Below are positions 19,231-29,337 of a DNA stretch of 64,000 nucleotides, piece after piece; the stretch's first letter is position 1; the number at the start of each line of letters is the position of its first letter. Source of the stretch: a bacterium (GTDB taxonomy: Bacteria; ARS69); the NCBI GenBank assembly GCA_025774805.1, contig JALGZR010000052.1, forward strand, positions 1 through 64,000. Reading direction: 5' to 3'. The notes beneath the pieces were generated by a model. It made no database searches. It saw only the letters and a program-made list of their open reading frames with translations, and was not told the origin of the DNA. Both the position numbers and the translations under genes were made by a program.

Positions 19231-21423
19231 CTATCGGATCAACAACAACTTCGTACTCTGAATGCCGTCGGAGGACTCCAGGGTCACATAGTACACACCC
19301 GTTGCGAGCGGATGTCGGGCGGCGGCAAGTCCTCCCCAGTCGATCCGATGGCGCCCCGCCCCGAAGTCGCCTTCCGCGATCGGGGCGACGACCCGTCCGG
19401 CGGAGTCGACCAATCTCAGGCGGACGTGGTCGCGCCGGCCGAGCTCGAAGACGATCGTCGTGCGGGACCGAAACGGGTTCGGCCGGGCGGGGAGGATGCG
19501 GGCGTACCCGACGACCGGAACGATCTCCGGAGTTCCCGGAGCCGCACTGGACGGCACGAATTCGTAGGCCCCGATGTCGGGGCCTGCCCCCTGGGGAACC
19601 ACCGTGCCGAGGATGTCCGGGCTGATCCCGACATCGAGGGCCCGGCTGATGCACGGAGAGCTCACGATCGGATAGGGATTCTCCGCCGACACGAACGGGG
19701 ACTCCGTCAGAATGACCGTCGAGTCGGGGGTGACGCCGGCGCAGCTGAACTCTCCGTCCTCATAGGCGCAGTGCGAGACCTCGCTGAAGCCGGAGGGATC
19801 CGAGGTGATCTGATTGGTGTTGCCGTTCGTCCCGTAGAACACGCAGTTGACGAGCACGCACATCTGAAGGCTGTCGGTGAACGCGCTCCCCTCGCTCGTG
19901 TGATCGATCGCGTCTCCCCTCGGAAACGTACCGCCGGACCGGTTGTTCGAGAAGCTGCAGTGGATGAACTCCGCGCGCGGGCTCAACCGTGTCCGGAAGG
20001 CGCCGCCGCGTCCGTTGATCGTCCCCAAGTCCCCGTTGTCATCGTATCCGGCCTGGTTTCCGATGAACTGGCAATACTCGAACCGGCCCGTCTCGCCGAG
20101 GTTGTCCGCGAACGCGCCCCCCTTGTAGGCCGCGCCCCCGGAACCGAAGGACGTGTTGTTCCGGAACGTACAACGGGAGATGAGACCGGTCGCGTACCTT
20201 CCCAGATAGAACCCAGCTCCCTGCCCGTTGTAGTTCTCCTCGAAGAGGGATCCGGTGCAGGTGACCGCCACCATCCGGCCGACGTCCCGCCCCTTCACCA
20301 ATACGCCGCCGCCGTCGGCGGCAGTGGCTCCCAAGGTGAGGTTTCCCTTGTTGCCGATGAACCTCGAATCGGAGATGTCGAGCTGGATCGCCTCGGTATG
20401 CGATGCCGAGGTGCGGGACATGAACAGCCCGGCGCCGGCCGTCCAGGGATCCTGCCCGCTGAACGCGCTTCGATTCCCGATGAGGTCGCAATCGTGCAAT
20501 GTCGTGCTGCCGTCCTCGACGGAGATGCCTCCGCCGGCCCCCACCGCGCGATTGCTGTCAACGTGGCAATGGGCCAGGTCCAGGGAGCTCGCGGTCCTCA
20601 ACGAGAAAACGGAGATCGCTCCCCCTCGCCCGATCTGGGGCGGATTGTTCTGGCTCTCGTTGTTCGTGAACTCGCAGTCCTCCGCGACGAAGTGGTAGTC
20701 GTCCTGGAGAAAGACGGCTCCCCCGGGGCCCGCGGTCGTGTTGTCGCGGAGCACGGATCGCCTCAGGACGATCTGCATTCCCTGCCCGTCGCCCCGGGCA
20801 TGGATGCAGCTTCCTCCGTAGGGGTACGAGGATCCCTGGTGCCCGGTGAACGCGCAGTCCTCGATCAGAACGCTCTGAAGAGTCTGAGTCGGATTCTCGG
20901 GGTAGAGAACGGGCGCCGAACTGGCCGGCGTGGAGCCGACGAACGAGACGCCCTGGATCGAGGCGGAGGTCAAGGTGGAGTCGAAGCGAAACGCGGCAGT
21001 CGTCTCCATCAGCACTCGGCACGTCGCGTAGTCGCCGTCGAAGTTCTTGTTGGCCAGATGGGTGATCAGATCGAGCGGTCGATCGACGACGTGGTCCTCC
21101 GGATAGAGGACGATGGTGTCGGCGGGGGTCGCCTGCTGCAGGGCGAGGTGGATCGAAGGGTAGCAGTTCCACAGAGCCCACGTGTCGGGGAGGCTCGGCA
21201 TGACCGAGCGAGACCCGCCGGTGCGAACGTGGTACCGATCGGCCCGAGCCTCGTTCGGAGCGAGCCCGATTCCGAGGGCGAGGAGAATGAAGCCGGCTCC
21301 GGCGAGGAGAGCCGCTCGGGCCCTCGGGCGGAGTCGGGGACGCTCGTATCCGGGCTCCCGCCGGGGGCGGACGCGAAAAACCATCCGGCAAACATCTCCG
21401 GGTCGGGGAATGTCGCGAGGCAT
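19231..21423 (-). CDS. secreted right-handed parallel beta-helix protein with C-terminal sorting domain
   Basis: About 730 residues from the ATG preceded by AAGGA at 7 bases; an ATG 39 bases further in is possible. The hydrophobic stretch AALLAGAGFILLALGIGLA fits a signal peptide. Repeats with polymorphic-outer-membrane-protein flavour run through the body (GGAISVFSLRTASSLDLAHC, GGAFRTRLSPRAEFIHCSFS, FENNTS-like turns), the pattern of pectin-lyase-fold proteins. VVPQGAGPDIGAYEF matches the choice-of-anchor Q end. The last 85 residues are a type IX-like tail (RPNPFRSRTTIVFEL, ATGVYYVTLESSDG, ending KLLLIR). It is likely a surface or released protein. No enzyme active site was recognised. Confidence 0.85.
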   Translation of the reverse strand: MPRDIPRPGDVCRMVFRVRPRREPGYERPRLRPRARAALLAGAGFILLALGIGLAPNEARADRYHVRTGGSRSVMPSLPDTWALWNCYPSIHLALQQATPADTIVLYPEDHVVDRPLDLITHLANKNFDGDYATCRVLMETTAAFRFDSTLTSASIQGVSFVGSTPASSAPVLYPENPTQTLQSVLIEDCAFTGHQGSSYPYGGSCIHARGDGQGMQIVLRRSVLRDNTTAGPGGAVFLQDDYHFVAEDCEFTNNESQNNPPQIGRGGAISVFSLRTASSLDLAHCHVDSNRAVGAGGGISVEDGSTTLHDCDLIGNRSAFSGQDPWTAGAGLFMSRTSASHTEAIQLDISDSRFIGNKGNLTLGATAADGGGVLVKGRDVGRMVAVTCTGSLFEENYNGQGAGFYLGRYATGLISRCTFRNNTSFGSGGAAYKGGAFADNLGETGRFEYCQFIGNQAGYDDNGDLGTINGRGGAFRTRLSPRAEFIHCSFSNNRSGGTFPRGDAIDHTSEGSAFTDSLQMCVLVNCVFYGTNGNTNQITSDPSGFSEVSHCAYEDGEFSCAGVTPDSTVILTESPFVSAENPYPIVSSPCISRALDVGISPDILGTVVPQGAGPDIGAYEFVPSSAAPGTPEIVPVVGYARILPARPNPFRSRTTIVFELGRRDHVRLRLVDSAGRVVAPIAEGDFGAGRHRIDWGGLAAARHPLATGVYYVTLESSDGIQSTKLLLIR

Positions 21424-21725
21424 GTCCGTCCTTGCGAACGGTTCAAGGGGCGAGAAATCGCGTAGTCGGGGGGAGCGCCGGGTGCCATCCGGGGCAGCCA
21501 CTCCAACATTTTTACCGCATTTCGGCGGGAGATTTCAAGTGGGTCCCGGGCCGACCGTCAGGCATGACCACGCATCCGCGACCATTGTGCAGGCAGGACA
21601 ACCAATGGCGAGATCCGCGACGGGACCGGATCATCCCGCCCTGCCGCGAGACGGTCGCCGGCCCGCCGCTCCGGGCGCGCCGTCGGCCCACCGCCGCCCC
21701 CCCCGGCGGACGGGGGTGGTTTGGT
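21424..21725. other. intergenic stretch between usher-like and beta-helix genes
   Basis: About 300 bases. It holds the promoter candidate described separately; the rest is GC-rich with no convincing frame or hairpin. Confidence 0.5.
21509..21538 (-). promoter_or_regulatory. sigma70-like promoter candidate for the beta-helix gene
   Basis: Read on the minus strand, TTGAAA is followed after 18 bases by TAAAAA in an otherwise GC-rich stretch. The -35 box matches the consensus at five of six positions, and the start codon lies about 85 bases downstream. Judged by eye only. Confidence 0.42.
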
Positions 21726-24635
21726 TTACCGGCGACTCACCGTCCGCAGTCCGATCTCGATCCCATTCCGGATCTCGGGACCGCGATCGAGCTCGACGCG
21801 AAAGGGCCTGGGAAGGACCCAGTCCGGTCTTCTCCCCGAATCGAGCAGGGTGATCTCGACCCGGCCGGGCGGCAGTCCCTTCAAGACGAACCGTCCCTGG
21901 AGATCCACGACCGCCAGCCTCGAGCCGGCCCGCAGAGCCGCGCCACCCGCCGGCGGCTCGTCCCGGTCCCAGCGACCGTTGCCGTTTCGGTCCACGTAGA
22001 CGTGGCCGCGCACCGAGCGCAGCGCACGGAGAGGCAGCTCCCACCGCACCGTCTCGCCGGCCGTCGCCGTGACGGTGAGATCCTCCCAGCGCCCCAGGGG
22101 GGAGTAGTCCGTCGGCAGCGAGCTCCGCCGCCAGTCACAGGTCACCGTTCGCCCCAGAGGCAGCATCTGGCGGGTCGCTCCCGCCGTGGTCGTGCGGACC
22201 TGCACGTCGACCCCCGTGAGGTACAGACGAAGGTCCGACACCAGGGGCTCCCCTTCGTCCAGCTGTCCGTTCTCGTCCAGATCGCTGAATGCGAGCAGCT
22301 CGAGCGTGGCGGGGGCCGGGCCGAGGCCGAAGTCCGCCCCGGGACGGTCGACCGCGGCCAGGGCCACCCTTCGAACGACCGGTGTCGTCGCGACGAGCTT
22401 CGTCACTTCCGGATCGGGGACGACCCGCACGTGAACACGATCGGCGCGAACTCCGCCGAAACGATAGAACCCGTCCGAGCCGGTGACCGCCTCGCGACCG
22501 TCGTCCAACCGGACCTTCACTCCGGGCACCCCGAACTCCAGCGGGTCTCTCCGTCCGTTCGCGTTCCGATCGTGGAAAACCAACCCTCGCACGGTCCTCC
22601 GGGGGTAACGGCGACCCCGTTCCACCGCCGGCCGCCCCGCCCCGAATCCATGGGTGAGACCGATCTGAATCGCCCCGTTCTCCAGGTCCATGTCCGGATC
22701 CTGATCCCAGGCGGCCACCATGTCCGCCCGGAAGCCGTGCCAGGGCCGCGTGCCGAGTTCGACCCGCGCGGTGTAGCGCCGTCCCGAGTTGAACTTCCGG
22801 TCGAGGAGGCTCAGGTATTCCCACTCCTGGTAGCCGAGCGTGAATCTCCCGTCCCCCATCGGACCGAAGCGAGGTGCGCGACCGACGACCTGGGTGCGCC
22901 AGACGAAGTCACTCGGTTCGTCCGTCACGTCGTCCCCGAAGAAGCGACGCTCCAACCGGGCCTCGACGCTCAGCCACTCCGAGAAACCCAGCTCCGGCTC
23001 GAGATACACGGACCGTCGCGTGAAGTCGTCCCTGTCGCCGTCCGTGATCCGCTCGTTCGTGTTCTCTCCGCCGATCCTGAGTCCGACCCACGCGCCGTGC
23101 CGCTCGAGCCCCCCGTTGCTCCGGAAACCGACCTCTCCGCCTCCGCGCCACCTCCGCCAGTGATCCTCGCGGATGTCGTTGTCGCCACGCTTCAGCCATC
23201 CCCTCAGCAGGACAGCCTCCGTCAGTTCGTAGTCCGCTCCCAGGGAGTGGTATCGATTGTCCAGCCACGCGTCGATCGCGGAGGGGGTGACCGCGGCGGA
23301 GAGCGCGGCCGGCCCCACTCGCAACGGTCCCGACCCCGGTGGAGGCGTGACGGTGAGCTCTGACTCGGGAGGAGGAATCACGGTAAAGGTGCTCGTCTCC
23401 GTCTGCTCCCACCGTCGCCACGAGGTGGTTGCGTTCAGGCGCAGACGGTCTCCGACGTCCCGGCGGGCGCCCAGGCGGAGGTAGCGCGATCCCGGGAGCC
23501 CCCGACCTCCGCGGAGGGTCCTGAAGGGACCGTTGAAGAAGTTCGCACTCGCGGACAGAGCCGTGCCCCGCCGGGCCCACCGGATCCCCCCATCGCCGGC
23601 CAGGTGGTCTCCGTCGACCGCCAGGAGCCCCTCCCAGTCGACGTGGGCCTCGCGTCCCCTCGTCCCGATCGACCCGACTCCCCGCGTCTCGTCTCCCGGA
23701 CCCCACCGGGTGCCGAGCTCCGCGTGGGCGAACACGTCCGAGGAAGGACGCCACTGCAGGCGGGCCCCGCCGAGTCGATCCCGCGTCGGGGCGTAGAGAC
23801 GGGTGCGACTTCCCGGGACCACGACGTCGGGGACGTCCTCCCCGTAACAGACTTCGAGGAGAAGACGCTGTCGCCCGCCGACGAGACGCGGGGTGCCGAG
23901 CTCCAGCCGTCCCCCCTCGAAGCGGTCCCGGAAGAACGTGAATCGACTCCAGGCGACGTCGACCATGCCGAGATGGAGTCGTGGTTGGTGGAAGGGACCG
24001 AGCTGGGGACGTTCGAGGAGCACGTCGTACTGCAGCACGTCGACCTCCCCTTCGCGCTCCTCCAGCGTGAGTCGGCCCTGCCCGTGGAGGTCGCCCCGGT
24101 TCAGGCGCGCCTCGCCCGTGTGGGTCCGGACGCTGCTGCTCGTGCTTCTCGGGCCCTCGGTTCGGTAGCCGTAGTAGCGGGTGCCGTACGTGATCGAGAG
24201 GGGTCGACCGTTCCTCACCCGCGGGTCCTGCGAGGGGTCGAGGATCGGCCGGTGACCGAGCACCATGGCCCGAAGAACAATGGGGCGGCCCTCGCTCCAC
24301 ACCCGGATGGTCGCCATGCCGTACTTCAGGCCCCGGAGAACGATGCGCCCGGGGTCGGGCGCGTTCACCGCGACCAGCTCCGGATCGAGATTGAGCAACC
24401 GATCGACGGGCTCGACGCTCACCTCCAAGCTGTCGCCGATGTACAGCTCGAACTGCCGCACGTCGGATTCGGTGGTCTGAGCCCGCAGGGGAATCGCCCC
24501 CAGCGCACCTGCGAGCAAGAGGGCGAACACGACTCGGGCCGGCGCTCCGATCGATGGGGCGGGCCGGCATCTCTCACCCGGCGCAGCGAGCCGCTGCCGG
24601 AGCCGAGGCTGTTGAGAGACGCAGGCCGGGTTCAA
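21726..24635 (-). CDS. usher-like outer-membrane protein: secretin-type N-domain, beta-barrel, SdrD_B-like domains
   Basis: 969 residues from a TTG start with AGAGGA 6 bases upstream; no ATG or GTG fits. A signal peptide (VVFALLLAGALGAIPLRA) is followed at about residues 60-135 by a domain like the N-domain of pilus secretins (DRLLNLDPELVAVNAPDPGR, then GLKYGMATIRVWSEG). Residues about 150-670 are beta-rich with alternating aromatic strands (ARVELGTRPWHGFRADMVAA, GAIQIGLTHGFGAG), as in an outer-membrane barrel. Three Ca-loop/Ig-like repeats close the protein (VFHDRNANGRRDPLEFGV, FSDLDENGQLDEGEPL, VYVDRNGNGRWDRDEPP). It is preceded in the operon by a chaperone-like gene and a subunit-like gene. 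Domain order recalls ushers, but homology to known ushers is unproven. Confidence 0.65.
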   Translation of the reverse strand: MNPACVSQQPRLRQRLAAPGERCRPAPSIGAPARVVFALLLAGALGAIPLRAQTTESDVRQFELYIGDSLEVSVEPVDRLLNLDPELVAVNAPDPGRIVLRGLKYGMATIRVWSEGRPIVLRAMVLGHRPILDPSQDPRVRNGRPLSITYGTRYYGYRTEGPRSTSSSVRTHTGEARLNRGDLHGQGRLTLEEREGEVDVLQYDVLLERPQLGPFHQPRLHLGMVDVAWSRFTFFRDRFEGGRLELGTPRLVGGRQRLLLEVCYGEDVPDVVVPGSRTRLYAPTRDRLGGARLQWRPSSDVFAHAELGTRWGPGDETRGVGSIGTRGREAHVDWEGLLAVDGDHLAGDGGIRWARRGTALSASANFFNGPFRTLRGGRGLPGSRYLRLGARRDVGDRLRLNATTSWRRWEQTETSTFTVIPPPESELTVTPPPGSGPLRVGPAALSAAVTPSAIDAWLDNRYHSLGADYELTEAVLLRGWLKRGDNDIREDHWRRWRGGGEVGFRSNGGLERHGAWVGLRIGGENTNERITDGDRDDFTRRSVYLEPELGFSEWLSVEARLERRFFGDDVTDEPSDFVWRTQVVGRAPRFGPMGDGRFTLGYQEWEYLSLLDRKFNSGRRYTARVELGTRPWHGFRADMVAAWDQDPDMDLENGAIQIGLTHGFGAGRPAVERGRRYPRRTVRGLVFHDRNANGRRDPLEFGVPGVKVRLDDGREAVTGSDGFYRFGGVRADRVHVRVVPDPEVTKLVATTPVVRRVALAAVDRPGADFGLGPAPATLELLAFSDLDENGQLDEGEPLVSDLRLYLTGVDVQVRTTTAGATRQMLPLGRTVTCDWRRSSLPTDYSPLGRWEDLTVTATAGETVRWELPLRALRSVRGHVYVDRNGNGRWDRDEPPAGGAALRAGSRLAVVDLQGRFVLKGLPPGRVEITLLDSGRRPDWVLPRPFRVELDRGPEIRNGIEIGLRTVSRR

Positions 24636-24677
24636 AATCGTTCCTCTACCGCTCCGGAGTCGAGGGCCTCGGTGCGA

Positions 24678-25796
24678 TTACCGGATTCGGAAATGTCTCG
24701 AGCTCGCGAGGCTGTGGTCTTCGTTCTCGAGAAGCACCGTGAGCTCGTACTCGCCCGGAGGCAGGGAGCCGAGGGGCACCGTCTGCCCGGATGCCTCCCC
24801 GGGCAGGATGGTGAGGTCAGGGGCATCGGGAGATTCGACGGTCGCTCCCCGCGTGTCATTCACCCGGATCGTGCTCCTGAGGACGGCCGTGATGTTGCCC
24901 CGGTTCTCGACGCGCACGATGGCGTCCGCGCGACCCTCACGCTGCACGACCTCCGCGAGCATCAGCTCGAGGTGATCCACGACCTCGAACTCCATCTCCG
25001 GGGTGAGGAACCGTCCTCCTCCGAGCTCGATCGTTCCGATGATCTGATACTTGCCGGGAGCGAGCGGACCGTCCCACTGCTCGGCGACCCGAATGTCTCC
25101 GCCCGGCTGGGCGAAGTACGTCTTCATCTCCACCTTGCCCATCAGCAGGCCGCTCGCATCCACGATCGCAAAGGACCCTCCCGGCCTCAGCCCCGCGTTG
25201 CCGCGATTGCGAATGACCGCATGAATCTCCAGACCCCGCGTGTCGTCCGGCCGCGAGACCCTAAGACCCTCCAGCTCCGCGTGCCAGTTCGTATTGCCCT
25301 CGGTGTCCACGGTGATCAGGTGCCCGAGATTGACCCGCGTGGCGACGGTGAGGGCGCTCGGAGAGGCCTGGGCCACCGGATCGATGTCGACGATGAAGGC
25401 ACTGAAGTAGCTACCGATGGCGTTTTCGGGAAGCGTGACCGAGAGGGAGATCTCCTGCAGACCGCCCGCCGGTATCTCGAACTCGGTCGGCCAGACCTGA
25501 AGCCACTCGGTGCAGGATCGCTTCTGCGTGTTCGACGGGTGATAGCGCAGTCTCTCGGCCAGGCCGTCCTCGATCGTCCAGTCGTGAAGCCGGAGACGAC
25601 AGGAGATCGGCCCGTCCGTCATGTTGCCGATCGTGACCGTCTGACCGCCATGGCTGCCCGGAGCCACGGTCATCCGGGTCGACGACGGGGTCATGCTCAC
25701 CTTGGCGGCGGTCGTCGACGACGACGCGACCGTCATCGCGATCGCGAGAGACGCGACAATCAGATACCACCCAGGTACCCGTAGGGATCGATCCAC
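24678..25796 (-). CDS. PapD/DUF916-like periplasmic chaperone-type protein
   Basis: 372 residues from a GTG two bases after the upstream stop, giving a good signal peptide (GWYLIVASLAIAMTVASS). No earlier ATG fits. The first Ig-like domain has the marks of pilus chaperones and DUF916: MTVAPGSHGGQTVTIGNM, a Trp-containing strand, then WLQVWPTEFEIPAGG and SVTLPENAIGSYFSAF. Two more Ig-like domains follow (FRIR is the C-terminus), so it is longer than classical PapD proteins of about 230 residues. Tight spacing on both sides implies co-translation with the subunit and usher-like genes. A chaperone role is inference from fold and context. Confidence 0.6.
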   Translation of the reverse strand: MDRSLRVPGWYLIVASLAIAMTVASSSTTAAKVSMTPSSTRMTVAPGSHGGQTVTIGNMTDGPISCRLRLHDWTIEDGLAERLRYHPSNTQKRSCTEWLQVWPTEFEIPAGGLQEISLSVTLPENAIGSYFSAFIVDIDPVAQASPSALTVATRVNLGHLITVDTEGNTNWHAELEGLRVSRPDDTRGLEIHAVIRNRGNAGLRPGGSFAIVDASGLLMGKVEMKTYFAQPGGDIRVAEQWDGPLAPGKYQIIGTIELGGGRFLTPEMEFEVVDHLELMLAEVVQREGRADAIVRVENRGNITAVLRSTIRVNDTRGATVESPDAPDLTILPGEASGQTVPLGSLPPGEYELTVLLENEDHSLASSRHFRIR

Positions 25797-25798
25797 GG

Positions 25799-26284
25799 CT
25801 AGATCGCAGTCACCGTCAGGTTGATCTGGAACTGATAGCTCGTCGTGTTCTGCTGCGCTCCCACGTTGAACTGGGCCGCGACGTTCTTGTTGAAGTTCTC
25901 GGATACCCCTCCGATGGGGGCGGTGAACTGGCGAGACGTGCCGAAGTCGGCCTGCAGCCAGGTCAGGGTCTCCGAGCCGTCGTTGAGGGTGACGCTCAGA
26001 TCCCAGTCGGGTCCGCCGGGCTTCGTCACAATGGACGAGAGGTTGAACGTCTGGGCGGGGCCCAGGTTGTGGGTCACGGTCAGAATCAGGTTGTCCGTGG
26101 GCGAACTGCCGGGAGTCGTCGTGCCGAAGTTCTGCGAGGTGGTGCCGCTCGTCTGCCACTGAACCGTGACCCCGATGTCCGTGGATACCGCCAAGGTCGC
26201 GAAAGCATCGGCTTGCGCCCCACACACCCCCGTCCACAACCCGACCAGACCGATCGCGAGAATGGGCAGGAGAGTCGCTCTCAT
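25799..26284 (-). CDS. secreted fibre/pilin-subunit-like protein
   Basis: 161 residues with an excellent ribosome binding site (GAGGAGG) before the ATG. A signal peptide (LPILAIGLVGLWTGVCGAQA) is followed by a Thr/Asn/Gln-rich all-beta domain (AVSTDIGVTVQWQTSG, NLILTVTHNLGPAQTFNLS, ending YQFQINLTVTAI). The size, lack of cysteines in the mature part, and the alternating pattern at the C-terminus are those of a pilus or spore-coat-U-type subunit, where the last strand is donated. It is the first gene of a three-gene unit with the chaperone-like and usher-like genes. No named family was recognised. Confidence 0.6.
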   Translation of the reverse strand: MRATLLPILAIGLVGLWTGVCGAQADAFATLAVSTDIGVTVQWQTSGTTSQNFGTTTPGSSPTDNLILTVTHNLGPAQTFNLSSIVTKPGGPDWDLSVTLNDGSETLTWLQADFGTSRQFTAPIGGVSENFNKNVAAQFNVGAQQNTTSYQFQINLTVTAI

Positions 26285-26682
26285 GGTGCCTCCTCGTTGA
26301 ATCCGTCGTTTCCGGCTCCTGCCGGTCCGCCCCACGAACACCTGGCATGGGCCCGACGGAGAACGGGCGAGGCCCCTCCATCCAGTCGACGAGGGAACGG
26401 TCCAGCAGGTCCCTGATAACATTGTGACACGAGTCGACCCGCGCTCACAACCGGGGAGGACCCGGGCTCCCCGGTCCCATCGCGGGTCGGACGGCCGCCC
26501 CGGGGGAGAGCGGTGCGCGTATTGGGCTATGTGCGCCTTTATTATCCGATTTTGACATGAATTGAGGCCTCCGCCGCGCTCGCCGTCCATCCGGAGGATC
26601 GGGAGCGCAAGCGACGCCTGCCCTCGTGGGGGGTGCTCGGTCGGGGATGATCCCAGACGCCCGTCCGCCGTCGGGACGTCGG
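26285..26682. other. upstream region of the subunit-chaperone-usher-like operon
   Basis: About 400 bases between the LVIVD gene end and the subunit gene start. It contains two AT-richer patches (around 26415-26430 and 26530-26565) that stand out in this GC-rich window and are the likely promoter area. I could not settle on a -35/-10 pair. No coding frame is convincing. Confidence 0.5.
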
Positions 26683-29096
26683 CTACCGCACGAGCATCAG
26701 TTTTCGCACGGCCCGGAACTCACCCGACTCCATGGTCAGGTAATACACGCCCGGAGATACGAACGTTCGCTCCTCTCGTGAGCCCGACCAGAGCGTTCGG
26801 TGCCGGCCGGTCGGCAGGACCCCGTCGATCAGCGTGCTCACGAGCCGTCCCCGCACGTCGTAGATCCGGAGCCGGGTGTGTCGAGGCTCCCCGAGGCGGA
26901 ACGAGATCGAGGTCGATCGCCGGAACGGGTTCGGCGCTCCCTCCTCCAGCGCGAACGACATCGGCTCGTCCGGTCCCGAGGCCGGGACCCCGGCCTCGAG
27001 CCAGTCGATCTGGAGCCAGGAAACCGAGGGGCCTCCGGGCGCGGTCCACGAGAGCGTCGCGCGCCACCGCAGATCGTGCCCGGGATGGGTGAAAACGTTC
27101 CAGTTCCCGTCGGGAAGCACCGCCTGCCAGTGGGCTCCCCCGTCGGCGCTCAGCCCCCAGGCGATGCTCTCGGTCGAGGATGCCGTCAGACGGGCTTCGA
27201 GGACGACCGCGCTCGAGCCGTCGACGTCGAGCGACTGGGCGACGTTCGCGCTCCCGTCGACCTCCCGCTGCCGCACCTGGACCGCTTGGAGAAGCACCGA
27301 GGAGTCCGCCAGGTAGGCGACGTCTCCGGACACCGCCACCCCGCGGACCGAGCTGGAGGTGTCGTAGTACCCCAGGAGCGAGGGCTCCGCCGGGTTCGAG
27401 ATGTCGACGATCCGAATCCCCGAGAGCCGGTCGGCGACGTAGGCGACGTCTCCCTGCACGACGACGTCGTCGGCCTCGCCCGGCGTGTCGTAGGTGCCGA
27501 GCAGGCCCGGTGCGGAGGGGCTCGAGACGTCGATGAGGTGGAGCCCGGAGAGTCCGTCCGCGACGCAGACGAGATCCCCTGCGACCGCGACGGCGGACGC
27601 CTCCCCCGGCGTGTCGTACACGCCGAGGAAGAGGGGCGTGGTGGGATTCGAGACGTCGATCAACCGGAGTCCGGAAGGCCCGTCCGCCACGTAGGCGACG
27701 TCTCCCGCCACCGCGACGCGCTCGGCGTAGCCGGGCGTGTCGTGGTCGCCGAGCAGCGCGGGGAAAGCGGGCTCGGAGACATCGATCGCGAGCAGCCCCG
27801 AGCCGGCCGCCGCGACCCAGGCGACGAGGCGACGTCCCCGCAGACCGCGACCCCGGTGGCGAAGTTCGGGGTGTCATGGATCCCGAGGGGGGTCAGGTTC
27901 CCCGGAACGGAGATGTCGATCGCCTGCAGACCGACGGTCCCGTACGCGACGTACGCCACGTCCCCCGACACCGCGACGCGGATCGAGTTGCCGATCGTGT
28001 CGTACCGGTGGAGATAGACGGGCGGCACGGGAGAGGAGATCTCGAGCAATCGAATTCCGGAGAGCCGATCCGCGACGAGAGCGACGCCCCCGGCCACCGC
28101 GATCCCGTGGGCGTGGCCGGGCGTGTCGTGGCTGCCGAGCGAGACCGGTTGGGAGGGATCGGAGACGTCGACGACCTGAACTCCGAACGCGTCGTCGGCG
28201 ACGTACGCGGCGTCACCGCTCACCGCGACGGCTCGCGCCAGACCGGGGGTGTCGAGGCTCCCGAGGGAGGTGGGCGCGGCGGGATTCGTGATGTCGATCG
28301 CGCGAAGGCCGGACGCGCCGTCCGCCACGTAGGCGACGTCCCCGGCGAGGGCAAGGCCGCGGGCCTGACCCGGCGTGTCGTAGCGACCAAGAGGAGAGGG
28401 AGCCGACGGGTTCGAGACATCGATGAGACAGAGTCCGGAGTCTCCGTCGGCGACGCAGGCGAGATCTCCGGCCACGGCGACGGCGAGCGCGGATCCGGGA
28501 GTGTCGGAAAGACCGAGGAGCGTCGGAGCCCCCGGGTTCGAGATGTCGAGGAGGCAGAGCCCGGAGTCCCCGACGGCGACGCACGCGACGTCTCCGGCCA
28601 CGGCGACCCCGTTCGCGGGGGCGGGGGTGTCGTGGCTCCCGAGAGCGGAGGGAGCGGCGGGGTTCGAGAGGTCGACGGCGCACAGTCCGGAGTCCCCGTC
28701 GGCGACCCACGCGATGTCCCCGGCCAGAGCGACACCGAGTGCCGACCCCGGGGTGTCGAGGTGCCCGAGCGCGGAGGGGGCCGTGGGGTCGGAGACGTCG
28801 ACGACGCGCAGACCGGAGTCTCCGTCGGCGACGCAAGCGACGTCTCCGGCGACGACGACCTCGAGCGCGGATCCGGGAGTGTCGAGGCTGCCGATTCCGA
28901 TCGGCTCGAAGGGGGGGAGCCGGAGCTCCTCGACGACCGTGTTCCAGTCGGCCGTCGTGTTCGCCGCGTCCCGGTAGGTCGTCGTGCTGAAGTCCTCGAC
29001 GTACGTGTTCTCGGCGGCCACGGACGGGACCACCCCGGGCGCGGAAAGAAGGAGAAAGAGAAGCGGTGCGACGAGACGTCGAGGCGGACGATGCAT
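26683..29096 (-). pseudogene. LVIVD-repeat secreted protein with sorting domain, frameshifted by an 8-bp duplication
   Basis: The ATG has GAGGAGG 9 bases upstream and a signal peptide (VAPLLFLLLSAPGVVPSVAA). About fifteen LVIVD repeats follow, each near GSLDTPG-x-A-GVAVAGDVAYVADG-x-SGL-x-IDVSNP. At 27819-27834 two copies of an 8-base unit shift the frame after VAVCGDVA; removing one copy restores GDVAWVAAAGSGLLAIDV. Past the break the repeats continue to a C-terminal type IX-like domain (APNPFRRSTSISFRLGE, ISPGVYYL-type turn, ending KLMLVR). With one unit removed the protein would be about 801 residues. It is annotated as broken, but the repeat may make it switchable. Confidence 0.8.
27819..27834. 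repeat. tandem duplication of an 8-mer that breaks the LVIVD gene
   Basis: AGGCGACG occurs twice in direct succession inside the coding region. Eight is not a multiple of three, so one extra copy changes the frame, and a single copy would rejoin the two coding parts exactly. Confidence 0.85.
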
Positions 29097-29337
29097 GTGC
29101 GCGCCTCCTCGTGCCCGGAGTCTCGGCGAGCCCCGGTCGGCGAGGAGTCCCCTCCCGAAGACGGCGAACGGGTCGTTCCCGGAAGCGGCGGAGGCGCCCG
29201 TCCTTCGATGCGGTTCCGACTTCCTCCATCCTACGACAGGAGCGATCCGGAGTTCGAGACCGTCGCCGGGCGCCATCCTCCCGGACGCCTGAGCGACTCG
29301 CTTGAACTCCTTGGGGGCGCGGGAGTTGCGAGAGTTC

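Noticed and set aside
19210-21465. Long plus-strand frame opposite the beta-helix gene
   Set aside because: No domains; the minus frame has a signal peptide, repeats and sorting tail.
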